DNA of 64,000 bases, from positions 1 to 64,000 of the forward strand of contig NZ_JAOZVW010000023.1 in the NCBI RefSeq assembly GCF_025869345.1, read 5' to 3'. Position 1 is the stretch's first letter. The number at the start of each line of letters is the position of its first letter. Below the pieces are notes generated by a model. The model was not told the origin of the DNA. It did not search any database and saw only the letters and a program-made list of their open reading frames with translations. Positions 26,506 to 34,752 of the stretch are shown piece by piece. Origin of the DNA: Sphingopyxis sp. (GTDB taxonomy: Bacteria > Pseudomonadota > Alphaproteobacteria > Sphingomonadales > Sphingomonadaceae). Position numbers and translations under genes: made by a program.

Positions 26506-27411
26506 TCATGCAAAGGATCGCTGAAGAGAGGGGTTCGCCAGCAACCGCTGCTGCTCAGCCTGCGAGCGGTATAGAAAATCAGCAGGAAGCCCGAGGCGCA
26601 GGCTCGCCTGACACGGCGCCGACGTCCGACTGGCGAAACGGTCGGCCAATTTGCCCGCCCCGCGCAAGAGCAGCCGGTCGGCTCGCGTCAGGTCATATTT
26701 TGGCCCAAGGTCGAGCCGGCGGCGGATATGCGCGGGGAGCAGCGACACCGATGCCCGCGCGATCGCGCGATGCAGGAAACGCGGCGTCCCGGGCGCGGCG
26801 CGGCCCGACTGGATGATATCGAGAAACTCGAAGATGATCGGATGCGCCTCGAACCGCGATTCGAGCGTCGCCATCATTGCCATGAACCCATCGACCGATG
26901 CCGGCGTGTGCCGCGCGCCGAACTCGCGCCCGATCGCATCGCCATCGCGCATGAAGCGATCCTTGTCGGCCTCGCCGAGCGGATGGACGAAACGGTCATA
27001 GGCCATCAGAAAGCCATAGGAGGCCGTCGCCGCGACCCAATCGAGCAGCACCGGGTCGAGCGCCCGATAGGGTTCGCCCGCGGGGGTCTTGCCCTTCACC
27101 GGCCCGTGCAGGCGATTGACCTTGCCGATCACCTCCTTCGCGACGCTTGCCGGGCCGTAGCAGGCGAGCATCGCAACGAGCCCGGTGCGGCGTGAGCGGC
27201 CGATCGGATCGACTTTGTAGGTCGAATGATCCCACACCCCCGAGCGGATGCGCGGTTCGGCAAATTCGAGCAGCACCGCTGCGATGCCGCCGATGCCGAG
27301 CGCGATCGGATTCTTGTAGACGCGCCACTGGACGCTGTCGGGCGCAAGCAGGGCCGGTTCCCCGGCGGGAGAGGCAAAATCGATTATCGTGCCCAGATAA
27401 TTGCCCTGCAT
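26506..27411 (-). CDS. DUF2236 oxygenase (MpaB/latex-clearing-protein family)
   Basis: A 301-residue helical protein. It shows the DUF2236 landmarks GVWDHSTYKVDPIGRSRRT, VNRLHGPVKGKTPAGEPYRALDPVLLDWV and DRFVHPLGEADKDRFM; the His in HSTY and RLHG are candidate heme ligands in this family. Members act as heme oxygenases or dehydrogenases on hydrophobic substrates such as rubber or tropolone precursors. The start ATG 27411 has a GGGCGCAGG-like site. It follows 28 bases after the TonB receptor gene on the same strand, suggesting co-transcription and a shared hydrophobic substrate. Confidence 0.8.
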   Translation of the reverse strand: MQGNYLGTIIDFASPAGEPALLAPDSVQWRVYKNPIALGIGGIAAVLLEFAEPRIRSGVWDHSTYKVDPIGRSRRTGLVAMLACYGPASVAKEVIGKVNRLHGPVKGKTPAGEPYRALDPVLLDWVAATASYGFLMAYDRFVHPLGEADKDRFMRDGDAIGREFGARHTPASVDGFMAMMATLESRFEAHPIIFEFLDIIQSGRAAPGTPRFLHRAIARASVSLLPAHIRRRLDLGPKYDLTRADRLLLRGAGKLADRFASRTSAPCQASLRLGLPADFLYRSQAEQQRLLANPSLQRSFA

Positions 27412-27439
27412 ATCTGCCTGCGCCCTTCGCGTATCGGTC

Positions 27440-29911
27440 TTAGAAATCGTAACCCAGCGTCAGGCCAAAGGTTCGCGGCTGGTTGGCGAAGCGAACCACG
27501 ACGTTGGCGTTGCTGGCGACCGACGACCAATAATATTTGTTGAACAGATTCTTCGACCACAGCGACAGCGACCACCCCGCCTCCGACTTGAGGCCCAGGC
27601 TGGCGTTCACGACGGCGAAGGAGTCGATCTTGTAGAGCGGATCATCCTCGAAGATCGTGTTCGACTTGCTCTGATAGCGCAGGCTGACCGCGCCATTGAC
27701 GTTCAGCGTGTCGCTCACCGGCGTGTCATAGGCGGCAACGATGCTGCCCTGGAAGTGCGGGCTGTAGATGAACTCCGCGCCGTCGAAATTCTGCGGCTGA
27801 CCGGCGGCATTGGTGCCGACATAGTCGATCACGCGCGTCTTCAGCCACAGACCGTTGGCGGAAATCGTCACGCCCTGAGCCGGACGCAGCGTCAATTCGC
27901 CTTCGACGCCATAGGCCTTCGACTTCGGCACATTGTCGAGCCGCGCCAGCGCCGTATAGATCGGATCGGCGAAATAGGTGCTGATCTGCTTGTCCTTATA
28001 ATCGTAATAGAAGGCAGCCAGATTCGCCTGAAGCAGGCGGTCGGCCAGCGTCGCCTTCAGGCCGACTTCATAGGCGGTCAGCTTTTCCTGCGTGACCGGC
28101 GCGTTCTGGCGCGCCTTGCTCGCCGCGTTGACCGGCGAGGTGCCCGATTTATAGCCGCGGGACACCGATGCATAGACGAGCGTATCGTCGTTCGGCGACC
28201 AGTCGAGCACCACCCGCCAGGCGAGGTTGTTCTCGTCGAGCGTCGAGACCACCGGACCGAAGCTGTTCGTCACATCGTCATAGGTGTTGCACTGTCCCTC
28301 GACGATCGGTGCCGGGATCGGCAGCGTGCCGCCGGCCGAGAAGAGGAAGCGATTCACGACGTTGACGTTCGGCAACATGCTGCCCTTATAGTCGCGCGAG
28401 CAGCCGACATAGTCCTGCTTGTCCTCGGTATAGCGAAGGCCGACGGTCAGTTTGAGCTGCTCGGTCAGTTCGGCGTCGGCGTTTCCGAAGAGGCTCCACG
28501 TCTTCGTGTTCATCGTGCCGATGTCTTCATAGGTGCGGAATGCCGTCGCCATGTCGGCGGCCGTGTAACCGCCGGAATTGAAGGGCGTTTCGAGCAGATT
28601 GACGCCGGGCACGACGAGATAGGGCGCCGCGCGGATGAAGCGCGCGTTCGCATTTTCGCCGAGCATCGTGCGGTTGCTGTCGACGATCTTGTCATGGCCA
28701 TAATAGCCGCCGACCAGCCAGTTGACGACGCCGCTCTCGCCCTCGAAATGAATCTCCTGCGCGAAGCTCTTGATGCGGCCGTCGGCTTTCTGCAGCAGAA
28801 TCTCGAACGGCGCGCCGCTCCAGTCGGACAGCGCCTTGCGCCGAAAATCATTGTAGCTGGTCAGGCTGACGAACTTCACCGTGTCGGTGACGTCCTGATC
28901 GAGGCGCAGCTTCAGGCCCCAGAAGCGATTATTCTCTGCCAGGTCGCCGGGCAATCCGGCCCCACGTCCGATATCGGCCGAACGAGCGGCTTCGGGCGCC
29001 CAGTCGGCCTGGCTGGCCTTGGTCGGGAAATTATCGGCGATATAGTCGGCAAGCCCCGGGACGTTGAAGAAGTGCGAGGCGCTGGTGCCGGTCACGGGAT
29101 TGGTCGCCGGCGTGAAGCCGATCCCCTGCCCGGCGACGGTGTCCGACTTGTTTTGCCACCAGGTCACCGACAGGTCGATGTGGGTGCCGGTGCCGGGTTC
29201 GACGGCGAGCGAGCCGCGGATGCCGAGCTTGTCGACCTTGCCGAGGCGTTCGTCGGGGCGCGAATTGCTCACCTGCCACCCCTTGTCGCTGTTCTCGCTG
29301 CGGATCGCGAGGCGCGCGGAAACCCCCTCGCCGAGCGGACCGGAAATGTGACCGGCGAAATTATAGGTCTGGTAATTGCCCAGTTCGGCGCTGACCCCGG
29401 CGTCGAAATGATCGGTCGGCTTGGCGGTGATGAAGTTGATGAGCCCCGCCGTCGTATTGCGGCCATAGAGGGTGCCCTGCGGCCCCTTCAGCACCTCGAC
29501 GCGTTCCAGATCCATGATCGGGCCGGTGTTCATGATCGGATAGGCATAGGCGACCTCGTCGACATAGGTGCCGACGGTCGAGGTTGCGGACAGGTTGATC
29601 GTATTGAAGCCGATACCACGCAACGTATAGGTCGGCACACCCTGATAGCTTTGCGACACGGTGAAGCTCGGCGCCACGGCGGTCAGGTCGCGCACATCGG
29701 TGACGCGCAGATTTTCCAGCGTTTCGCTGTCGACGGCCTGAATTGCCATGCCGACATCGTTGATCGATTCGGCGCGGCGCTGCGCGGTGACGATAATGTC
29801 CCCCTCGACCGGAGCCGTCGCCTGGTCGGCTTCGACGGCAAAGGCCGGCACCGTCCCGGCCAGACCTGCCGCGGTTCCCGCGAGCAGAAAAATACGCATT
29901 GCCTTCATCAT
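27440..29911 (-). CDS. TonB-dependent receptor
   Basis: About 823 residues: signal peptide (MRIFLLAGTAAGLAGTVPAFA), a TonB-box-like DIIVTAQRR, the plug domain (RVTDVRDLTAVAPSF, TLRGIGFNT, LERVEVLKGPQGTLYGRNTTAG) and a 22-strand barrel ending FGLTLGYDF. The plug sequence is that of the sphingomonad receptors used for large or hydrophobic nutrients. A GGAGG run overlaps the tandem ATG starts (29911, 29908) with a third ATG at 29899, so the exact start is uncertain by four residues. It is divergent from a LuxR-type regulator and precedes the DUF2236 gene. Confidence 0.92.
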   Translation of the reverse strand: MMKAMRIFLLAGTAAGLAGTVPAFAVEADQATAPVEGDIIVTAQRRAESINDVGMAIQAVDSETLENLRVTDVRDLTAVAPSFTVSQSYQGVPTYTLRGIGFNTINLSATSTVGTYVDEVAYAYPIMNTGPIMDLERVEVLKGPQGTLYGRNTTAGLINFITAKPTDHFDAGVSAELGNYQTYNFAGHISGPLGEGVSARLAIRSENSDKGWQVSNSRPDERLGKVDKLGIRGSLAVEPGTGTHIDLSVTWWQNKSDTVAGQGIGFTPATNPVTGTSASHFFNVPGLADYIADNFPTKASQADWAPEAARSADIGRGAGLPGDLAENNRFWGLKLRLDQDVTDTVKFVSLTSYNDFRRKALSDWSGAPFEILLQKADGRIKSFAQEIHFEGESGVVNWLVGGYYGHDKIVDSNRTMLGENANARFIRAAPYLVVPGVNLLETPFNSGGYTAADMATAFRTYEDIGTMNTKTWSLFGNADAELTEQLKLTVGLRYTEDKQDYVGCSRDYKGSMLPNVNVVNRFLFSAGGTLPIPAPIVEGQCNTYDDVTNSFGPVVSTLDENNLAWRVVLDWSPNDDTLVYASVSRGYKSGTSPVNAASKARQNAPVTQEKLTAYEVGLKATLADRLLQANLAAFYYDYKDKQISTYFADPIYTALARLDNVPKSKAYGVEGELTLRPAQGVTISANGLWLKTRVIDYVGTNAAGQPQNFDGAEFIYSPHFQGSIVAAYDTPVSDTLNVNGAVSLRYQSKSNTIFEDDPLYKIDSFAVVNASLGLKSEAGWSLSLWSKNLFNKYYWSSVASNANVVVRFANQPRTFGLTLGYDF

Positions 29912-30047
29912 CCATCCTCCCTCAAACAGCTTGTCGCGGAGCTCGTCTATGTGCGAGCGTCGCGCGAAGCCGGATAGTGACAGAGGACCGGATTGCGGGC
30001 CGGCAAACAAGCTGGCACCTGTGTCAGGATAAGGATGGAATGGACGC

Positions 30048-30797
30048 GTGACCGACAGCCAGACGCTTTGCTGGAAGGAGATGCCTACCCTGATCGCCGA
30101 AATTCAGGTGGCGGGCGATGCGATCGGCCTTCCCTTCATTGCGGCGCAGGCCGATCTCGGCGATCCCGAACCGATGGCCGATGCCGAAGGCCGCCCCTAT
30201 GCGGAGACGAGCTTTCGCTGGATCGATCCGGCGCACGCCTATTGGCGCGACCGCAAGCTCGCGCTCCACATCGCGTTCCTGACCGCGGCGCGGCTCGTCG
30301 CCGAACCTTTTTATTATAGCGACGGCAGCCTCCACACCTGGCGCCCGACCGGGCTGCTCGACGCGGTCGATTGCGAGCAGGCGAAAAGCACGCCCAATTT
30401 CGGCGAAGCGATCATCGCGCCGGTGCATCTGCCGCGCGGGCTCGTCGGCGCGGTCTTCTGGTGCTCGCGCGAGCCCGTCGGGGTCGAGGCGCTGTTCGAA
30501 GGCCATGCAGGCCGCCTCCACAACCTAGCGGTCAAGCTGGTCGCGACGCACAACGAGGCGCGCGGGCGGCCGCGCAACGCGACGGTGCCGCAGACGCTGA
30601 CACGGCGCGAGGTCCAGTGCCTGCGCTGGGCCGCGTCAGGCAAGACCGACGGCGAGATCGGGATCATATTGACATTATCGGTCTCGACAGTGCGTTTCCA
30701 TCTCCGCAACGCCGCGGCGAAGCTCGGCGCGACCGGGCGGGCGCAGTCGATCCAGATCGCCGCGGGCCTCGGCTTCGTCGGCGCGCGCGCCGCGTAG
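30048..30797 (+). CDS. LuxR-type transcriptional regulator
   Basis: A 249-residue regulator with a C-terminal LuxR/NarL helix-turn-helix: LTRREVQCLRWAASGKTDGEIGIILTLSVSTVRFHLRNAAAKLGA. The N-terminal 160 residues may be an autoinducer-binding-like domain (FRWIDPAHAYWRDRKLALHIAFL, FYYSDGSLHTW), but no LuxI synthase is in the window. The annotated start is a GTG; an ATG twelve codons on is possible. Divergent from the TonB receptor with a 136-base shared promoter region, so it probably controls it. Confidence 0.8.
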   Translation: MTDSQTLCWKEMPTLIAEIQVAGDAIGLPFIAAQADLGDPEPMADAEGRPYAETSFRWIDPAHAYWRDRKLALHIAFLTAARLVAEPFYYSDGSLHTWRPTGLLDAVDCEQAKSTPNFGEAIIAPVHLPRGLVGAVFWCSREPVGVEALFEGHAGRLHNLAVKLVATHNEARGRPRNATVPQTLTRREVQCLRWAASGKTDGEIGIILTLSVSTVRFHLRNAAAKLGATGRAQSIQIAAGLGFVGARAA

Positions 30798-30807
30798 AAT
30801 CCCGCCG

Positions 30808-31194
30808 TCAGGCCGCTTCGATGTCGGTCAGCGCGAAATCATTGCCTTTGAACAACAGCGGCTCGCCGGTCGCCTTCGCAAGGGCATAAGCGAAACAGTC
30901 GCCGAAGTTCAGTCCGGCTTTATGACGTCCCTTGCCGAAGTCGAGAAACGCCTGCCTGGCCAATTCACCCTGCTCGATCGTTACCGGCTCGATCGTAATT
31001 CCAGCGCGCCGAAAAAAGGCTTCCGCCTGGCGCGTCCCCTCGGGTCCGAGTTGGCTTTCGACGACCATCGACAGCTCGACGTGATTGGCGACACTGATCC
31101 GGCAGTTGTCGGCATCATGGATGCGTTGGGCAAAGGAAGGTGCCTCGGGTTCGCGATAGAGAATCGCGACGAGGGCGGAGGTGTCGAGGATCAT
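30808..31194 (-). CDS. vapC: VapC toxin, PIN-domain ribonuclease
   Basis: A 128-residue PIN domain with the acidic metal-binding set: MILDTSALVAIL (first Asp), ANHVELSMV (Glu) and LNFGDCFAYALAK (Asp). It should be a Mg-dependent RNase that stops translation by cutting tRNA or rRNA when freed from its antitoxin. Its ATG overlaps the end of the antitoxin gene by four bases. Its 3' end lies ten bases from that of the LuxR regulator (convergent). Confidence 0.92.
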   Translation of the reverse strand: MILDTSALVAILYREPEAPSFAQRIHDADNCRISVANHVELSMVVESQLGPEGTRQAEAFFRRAGITIEPVTIEQGELARQAFLDFGKGRHKAGLNFGDCFAYALAKATGEPLLFKGNDFALTDIEAA

Positions 31195-31439
31195 CCGGGC
31201 AGGCCGTTATCGTCGTAGAGCATCTCGGCATGATCGGCATAAGCGCCTTTGAGATGGACGGCAGCACGGTCGGCGATCGCGAGCAGCTCCTCCACGCTTG
31301 CCTTGGCATTGCGGCGCTGAATCTTCGCCAGCCGGTCGCGCAAGGCATCCGTCACCACGCGGGTCATGCTCTGGCCGGTCGCCCGCGAAATCGCCTGTGC
31401 GAGACGGTGCGCTTCGGGATCCTTGACGTTCAAGCTCAT
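31191..31439 (-). CDS. vapB: VapB antitoxin
   Basis: An 82-residue protein starting MSLNVKDPEAHRLAQAISRATGQSMTRVV, the ribbon-helix-helix-like N-terminus of the Rv0623/PSK-type VapB group, with a C-terminal segment (AVHLKGAYADHAEMLYDDNG) that would wrap around the toxin. The start at 31439 has AAAGG upstream; the track ORF begins 19 codons earlier and is less likely. A TTCTAGAA palindrome just upstream could be the autoregulatory site. It forms an operon with vapC. Confidence 0.88.
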   Translation of the reverse strand: MSLNVKDPEAHRLAQAISRATGQSMTRVVTDALRDRLAKIQRRNAKASVEELLAIADRAAVHLKGAYADHAEMLYDDNGLPG

Positions 31440-31590
31440 ATCACGCCTTTCTAGAATTTTTTCTTTCTTTCTACCATAGGGCTTCACGTTCAACAAGCGC
31501 GGTCATCTCTCGATGCAGATGCGTCCCGAAACCGCCCCTGATGCAGATACCAGCTTGGCCCACCGAGCCGCGCCGCTGTAAGCCGGGCGT

Positions 31591-32733
31591 ATGGACATGC
31601 TGACCGACGCCCTGACCGAACCGGGACTCGCCGATTTCCGCGCCAAGGTGCGTGTTTTTCTCACCGGGAACCTGCCCGACGATCTTCGCCGCGCCGCAAG
31701 CCGCGCGACGAGCGTCTTCATCGACCCTGCCGTCACGCTGCCGTGGCAACGCATCCTGAATGCGCGCGGCTGGGCGGCGCCCGACTGGCCGGCCGAGTTC
31801 GGTGGCCCCGGCTGGAGCGAAATCGAGCGCTATATCTTCGCCGCCGAGTGCGCCGCGGCCGGCGCGCCGGGCCTCGCGCCGATGGGGCTCAAGATGGTCG
31901 CGCCGGTGATCATGCATTATGGCACGCCCGAACAGCGCGCGCACTATCTGCCGCGCATCCTGTCGGGCGAGGATTATTGGTGCCAGGGTTTCTCCGAACC
32001 CGGCGCGGGCTCCGACCTCGCCTCGCTTCAGCTTCGCGCCGTGCCCGACGGCGACGATTATGTGCTGAACGGGTCCAAGATCTGGACCACCCACGCGCAT
32101 TTCGCGAACCGCATGTTCGCGCTCGTCCGCACCTCGACCGAGGGCAAGCCGCAGGCGGGGATCAGCTTCCTGTTGCTCGACATGAAGGCGCCCGGCATCA
32201 CGGTCGAGCCGATCCGCACCCTCGCGGGCGACCATGAGTTCAACCAGGTTTTCTTCGACGATGTCCGCGTGCCGCAGGCGAACCGGCTCGGCGGCGAGAA
32301 TGAGGGCTGGTCGGTCGCCAAACATCTGCTGACCTTCGAGCGCGGCGGCAAATATGCTCCGGGACTGATCGGGCGGCTCGAACGGCTGCGCGGCGAGGAT
32401 GGTATCGGTCCGGTGCTCCGCGCCGAACTCGACCGCGAAGCGATCGGGCTCGCGGCGTTGCAGGCGCTCGAAATCAAGGCGATGCGCGGGCTCGGCGGAA
32501 GCCCGGCGCTCTATGCCTCGGTGCTCAAGATATTGGGGACCGAAGCCGCGCAGCGGATCGACACGCTCGCCTGCGAGATTGCAGGCCCCGCCGCATGGGC
32601 CGACGCCGACGGCCAGACCCCCGCCGAGCTTGCCGTCGCGGTGCCGCGCTACCTCAACGACCGCGCGGCGAGCATCTATGCGGGCTCGAACGAAATCCAG
32701 CGCGACCTGATCGCGCGGCTGATGCTGGGCTGA
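31591..32733 (+). CDS. Acyl-CoA dehydrogenase, large FadE-type subunit
   Basis: A 380-residue acyl-CoA dehydrogenase with WAAPDWPAEFGGPGWS, CQGFSEPGAGSDLASL, SKIWTTHAHFANRMF, FFDDVRVPQANRLGGENEGW and the C-terminal YLNDRAASIYAGSNEIQRDLIARLMLG. This resembles the FadE subset seen in steroid, terpenoid or bile-acid side-chain degradation. It faces a second, more divergent family member (32858-33880) across a family A repeat, and the two may form a heteromeric enzyme. Confidence 0.88.
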   Translation: MDMLTDALTEPGLADFRAKVRVFLTGNLPDDLRRAASRATSVFIDPAVTLPWQRILNARGWAAPDWPAEFGGPGWSEIERYIFAAECAAAGAPGLAPMGLKMVAPVIMHYGTPEQRAHYLPRILSGEDYWCQGFSEPGAGSDLASLQLRAVPDGDDYVLNGSKIWTTHAHFANRMFALVRTSTEGKPQAGISFLLLDMKAPGITVEPIRTLAGDHEFNQVFFDDVRVPQANRLGGENEGWSVAKHLLTFERGGKYAPGLIGRLERLRGEDGIGPVLRAELDREAIGLAALQALEIKAMRGLGGSPALYASVLKILGTEAAQRIDTLACEIAGPAAWADADGQTPAELAVAVPRYLNDRAASIYAGSNEIQRDLIARLMLG

Positions 32734-32749
32734 CCGCCTCCTTTGGGAT

Positions 32750-32832
32750 CGTCATTGCGAGCGGCGAAGCCGCGCGGCAATCCAGAGCCTGCGTAAACAG
32801 CCCTGGATTGCTTTGCTTCGCTCGCAATGGCG
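32750..32832. repeat. Palindromic intergenic repeat, family A, copy 3 (diverged)
   Basis: Arms CGTCATTGCGAGCGGCGAAGC and GCTTTGCTTCGCTCGCAATGGCG with a GCGTAAACAG centre. Compared with copies 1 and 2 the left arm carries changes (GGCGAAGCCGCGCGG) that weaken the pairing. It lies between two convergent dehydrogenase genes. Confidence 0.8.
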
Positions 32833-32857
32833 AAAGATGCAAACGGGCTACCGGATA

Positions 32858-33880
32858 CTAGGCCGCCGCTTCGGCATAGCGCGCCAGATGATCGGCACGC
32901 GAACCGAATGCCGCCGCGATCGATAGCGCGCGCTTGAAACAGGCGCCGAGGCTCAGTTCCTCGGTCAGCCCCATTGCGCCGTGAATCTGCACCGCGCCTT
33001 CACCGACGATGCGGACCGCATCGGCGACCTCGACGCAGGCGGCGCTGACCGCGCGCGCGCGATCGGCGCCATCGCGGTCGACGGCAAGCACCGCGATCTC
33101 GGCGAGCGCGGCCGCCTTCATCTGCGCGAGCTGCATGTCGGCGACCCGGTGGCGCAGCGCCTGGAACGACCCGATCGCCGCCCCGAACTGCCGCCGCTGG
33201 CCCATATAATCGGCGCTGGCGGCGACCATGCGCTGCATCAGCCCCACCGCTTCGGCGCAGCGGGCCGCGAGCATCAGGTCGGATATCCATTCGGCAAGGC
33301 CGGCTGCCTCCGGCCCCGCCGCCAGCAACGCGCCATCGGCGGCGGGCGCGGTGAAGCCGAGGTCGGCGGTGACGCTGCCGTCGTGCATGATCCGGTGGCG
33401 CTGCTCGACCTTGCCCTGGTCGGCCGCAAGCAGGACGATGCCGCCGCGGTCGGCAACAAGGAACAGGTCGGCCTCGGCCGCCCCGGCAACGAGCCGCGCG
33501 ACCCCATGCACCGCGCCGAGCGCAACATCGGGTATGGCGGCGCTCGATGCGGCGCAGATGATGGCCGCGCGCCGCGACCCCGCCGCAAGATCGGGCAACG
33601 CCTCATGACCGGGATCGGCCCGCGCGATCAGCATCACGGCGGCGGCGTGCGACAGCCAGTCGGCGCCCGCGAGCGCGGGACCAAGCTCGGTCATGGCAAC
33701 CGCGACCTCGATGACGCCGCCGCCGAAACCGCCGGCCGCCTCGGGCACCGTCAGCCCGGCGAGCCCGATCGTATCGACCAGATCGCGCCAGCCCGGACGC
33801 GGATTACCGGCAAGCAGGCGCTGGATGCTCGCCGCGAGCATGTCGCGCTCGACGCTGTGCGGCAGATCGAGCCCGTTCAT
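32858..33880 (-). CDS. Acyl-CoA dehydrogenase family protein, short/divergent subunit
   Basis: A 340-residue protein with the acyl-CoA dehydrogenase fold: LAGLTVPEAAGGFGGGVIEVAV near the N-terminus, YMGQRRQFGAAIGSFQALRHRVADM, and GEGAVQIHGAMGLTEELSLGACFKRAL. The middle FAD-domain motifs are weakly conserved (no clear TEPxxGSD), and it is shorter than usual, as in the small subunits of heteromeric FadE enzymes. Likely partner is the convergent gene at 31591. It ends in AEAAA just before the repeat. Confidence 0.82.
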   Translation of the reverse strand: MNGLDLPHSVERDMLAASIQRLLAGNPRPGWRDLVDTIGLAGLTVPEAAGGFGGGVIEVAVAMTELGPALAGADWLSHAAAVMLIARADPGHEALPDLAAGSRRAAIICAASSAAIPDVALGAVHGVARLVAGAAEADLFLVADRGGIVLLAADQGKVEQRHRIMHDGSVTADLGFTAPAADGALLAAGPEAAGLAEWISDLMLAARCAEAVGLMQRMVAASADYMGQRRQFGAAIGSFQALRHRVADMQLAQMKAAALAEIAVLAVDRDGADRARAVSAACVEVADAVRIVGEGAVQIHGAMGLTEELSLGACFKRALSIAAAFGSRADHLARYAEAAA

Positions 33881-33984
33881 TTCAGCCGTGTCCCGTCATC
33901 GCGCATCTCGCTCTCCCTGCCCCCGCCTATGCGGCGGGCGACGGGAAGGAGCTAGCTGTCGGGCGTGACAGGTGGCAAGCCCGA

Positions 33985-34557
33985 TCAAGCGAACAGGCCG
34001 GCCGCCTGCGCAAGCACCCACAGGCCGATGACGAGGAACAGCGCCGCCGCGACCATCCGCACCTTTTTGAGATCGACGCGCTTCAGCAACTCGTTGCCGA
34101 GGAAGATCGCGGGCACGTTGGCGATCATCATCCCCAGCGTGGTGCCGGTCGTGACCGCAAGGACATTATGATATTGCGCGCCGAGCGCGATCGTCGCGAC
34201 CTGCGTCTTGTCGCCCATCTCGACGAGGAAGAAGGCGATCAGCGTCGTCACGAACGCCCCGAAGCGCGGCTTCGGCGCCTCGTCATCCTCGAACTTGTCG
34301 GGGATCAGCGTCCACGCCGCCATCGCGACGAACGAGATGCCGATCGCATAACGGAAGACCGGACTGTCGAGAAAGGCGGCCGCCGACGCGCCGAGCAGCG
34401 CCGCGAGCGCATGATTGGCGATCGTCGCCGCCAATATGCCGAGGATGATGGGAACGGGCCGGTTGAAGCGCGTCGCGAGCAGGATCGCGAGCAACTGTGT
34501 CTTGTCGCCGATCTCGGCGAGCGCGACGACCGCGGTCGAGGTAAGGATGGCTTCCAT
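33985..34557 (-). CDS. TMEM165/GDT1 (UPF0016) family cation transporter, probable Mn exporter
   Basis: A 190-residue membrane protein with six predicted helices and the two signature motifs EIGDKTQ (residue ~15) and EMGDKTQ (~113) in inverted-repeat halves. Bacterial members export Mn2+ (MneA type) or exchange Ca2+/Mn2+ for protons. Its mRNA leader carries a yybP-ykoY riboswitch (34636-34752) and a strong hairpin beside the start codon, both fitting manganese-induced expression. It follows tamA-tamB-lipoprotein on the same strand. Confidence 0.92.
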   Translation of the reverse strand: MEAILTSTAVVALAEIGDKTQLLAILLATRFNRPVPIILGILAATIANHALAALLGASAAAFLDSPVFRYAIGISFVAMAAWTLIPDKFEDDEAPKPRFGAFVTTLIAFFLVEMGDKTQVATIALGAQYHNVLAVTTGTTLGMMIANVPAIFLGNELLKRVDLKKVRMVAAALFLVIGLWVLAQAAGLFA

Positions 34558-34569
34558 GGCAAAACTCCG

Positions 34570-34621
34570 GGGCCGGGCGGCAGGCGAATTCCAACGGACA
34601 TCGCACCCTGCCGCCCGGCCC
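34570..34621 (-). terminator. Riboswitch expression platform: long GC hairpin at the transporter start
   Basis: On the minus strand GGGCCGGGCGGCAGG pairs perfectly (15 bp) with CCTGCCGCCCGGCCC, followed by CGGAGTTTTG and the ATG. It sits between the riboswitch aptamer and the start codon of the transporter. The short T-run suggests an intrinsic terminator, and the stem also abuts the CGGAG ribosome-binding site, so control could be transcriptional or translational. Confidence 0.7.
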
Positions 34622-34635
34622 GGACGGAAGGTTCG

Positions 34636-34752
34636 ATGCCATTGGTCTCGCCCGAACGATGTCCCGTTCCCACCGCACCACGGCCTCTCGACCGAGTATG
34701 TTGACGCGGCGGCCCGTCCGGATCGGACGGCTGGCTACTCCCCAGATGACGT
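34636..34752 (-). promoter_or_regulatory. yybP-ykoY (manganese) riboswitch
   Basis: Read on the minus strand the leader contains CTGGGGAGTAGCC, then GTCAACATACTCGG, then GGGCGAGACCAATGG. The GGGGAGUAG and GAGACC elements, with a purine/pyrimidine-rich CATACTCGG loop between, are the conserved parts of the yybP-ykoY aptamer. Flanking CAT-C-TGG and CCAATG can pair to close helix P1. Known members bind Mn2+ and switch on exporters, which fits the downstream UPF0016 gene. The 5' motif overlaps the last codons of the lipoprotein gene. Confidence 0.85.

Noticed and set aside
27401-29977. 858-residue plus-strand ORF opposite the TonB receptor
   Set aside because: It is an exact antisense shadow of a well-recognised gene, rich in Arg/His/Asp as GC-rich antisense frames are, with no family motifs.
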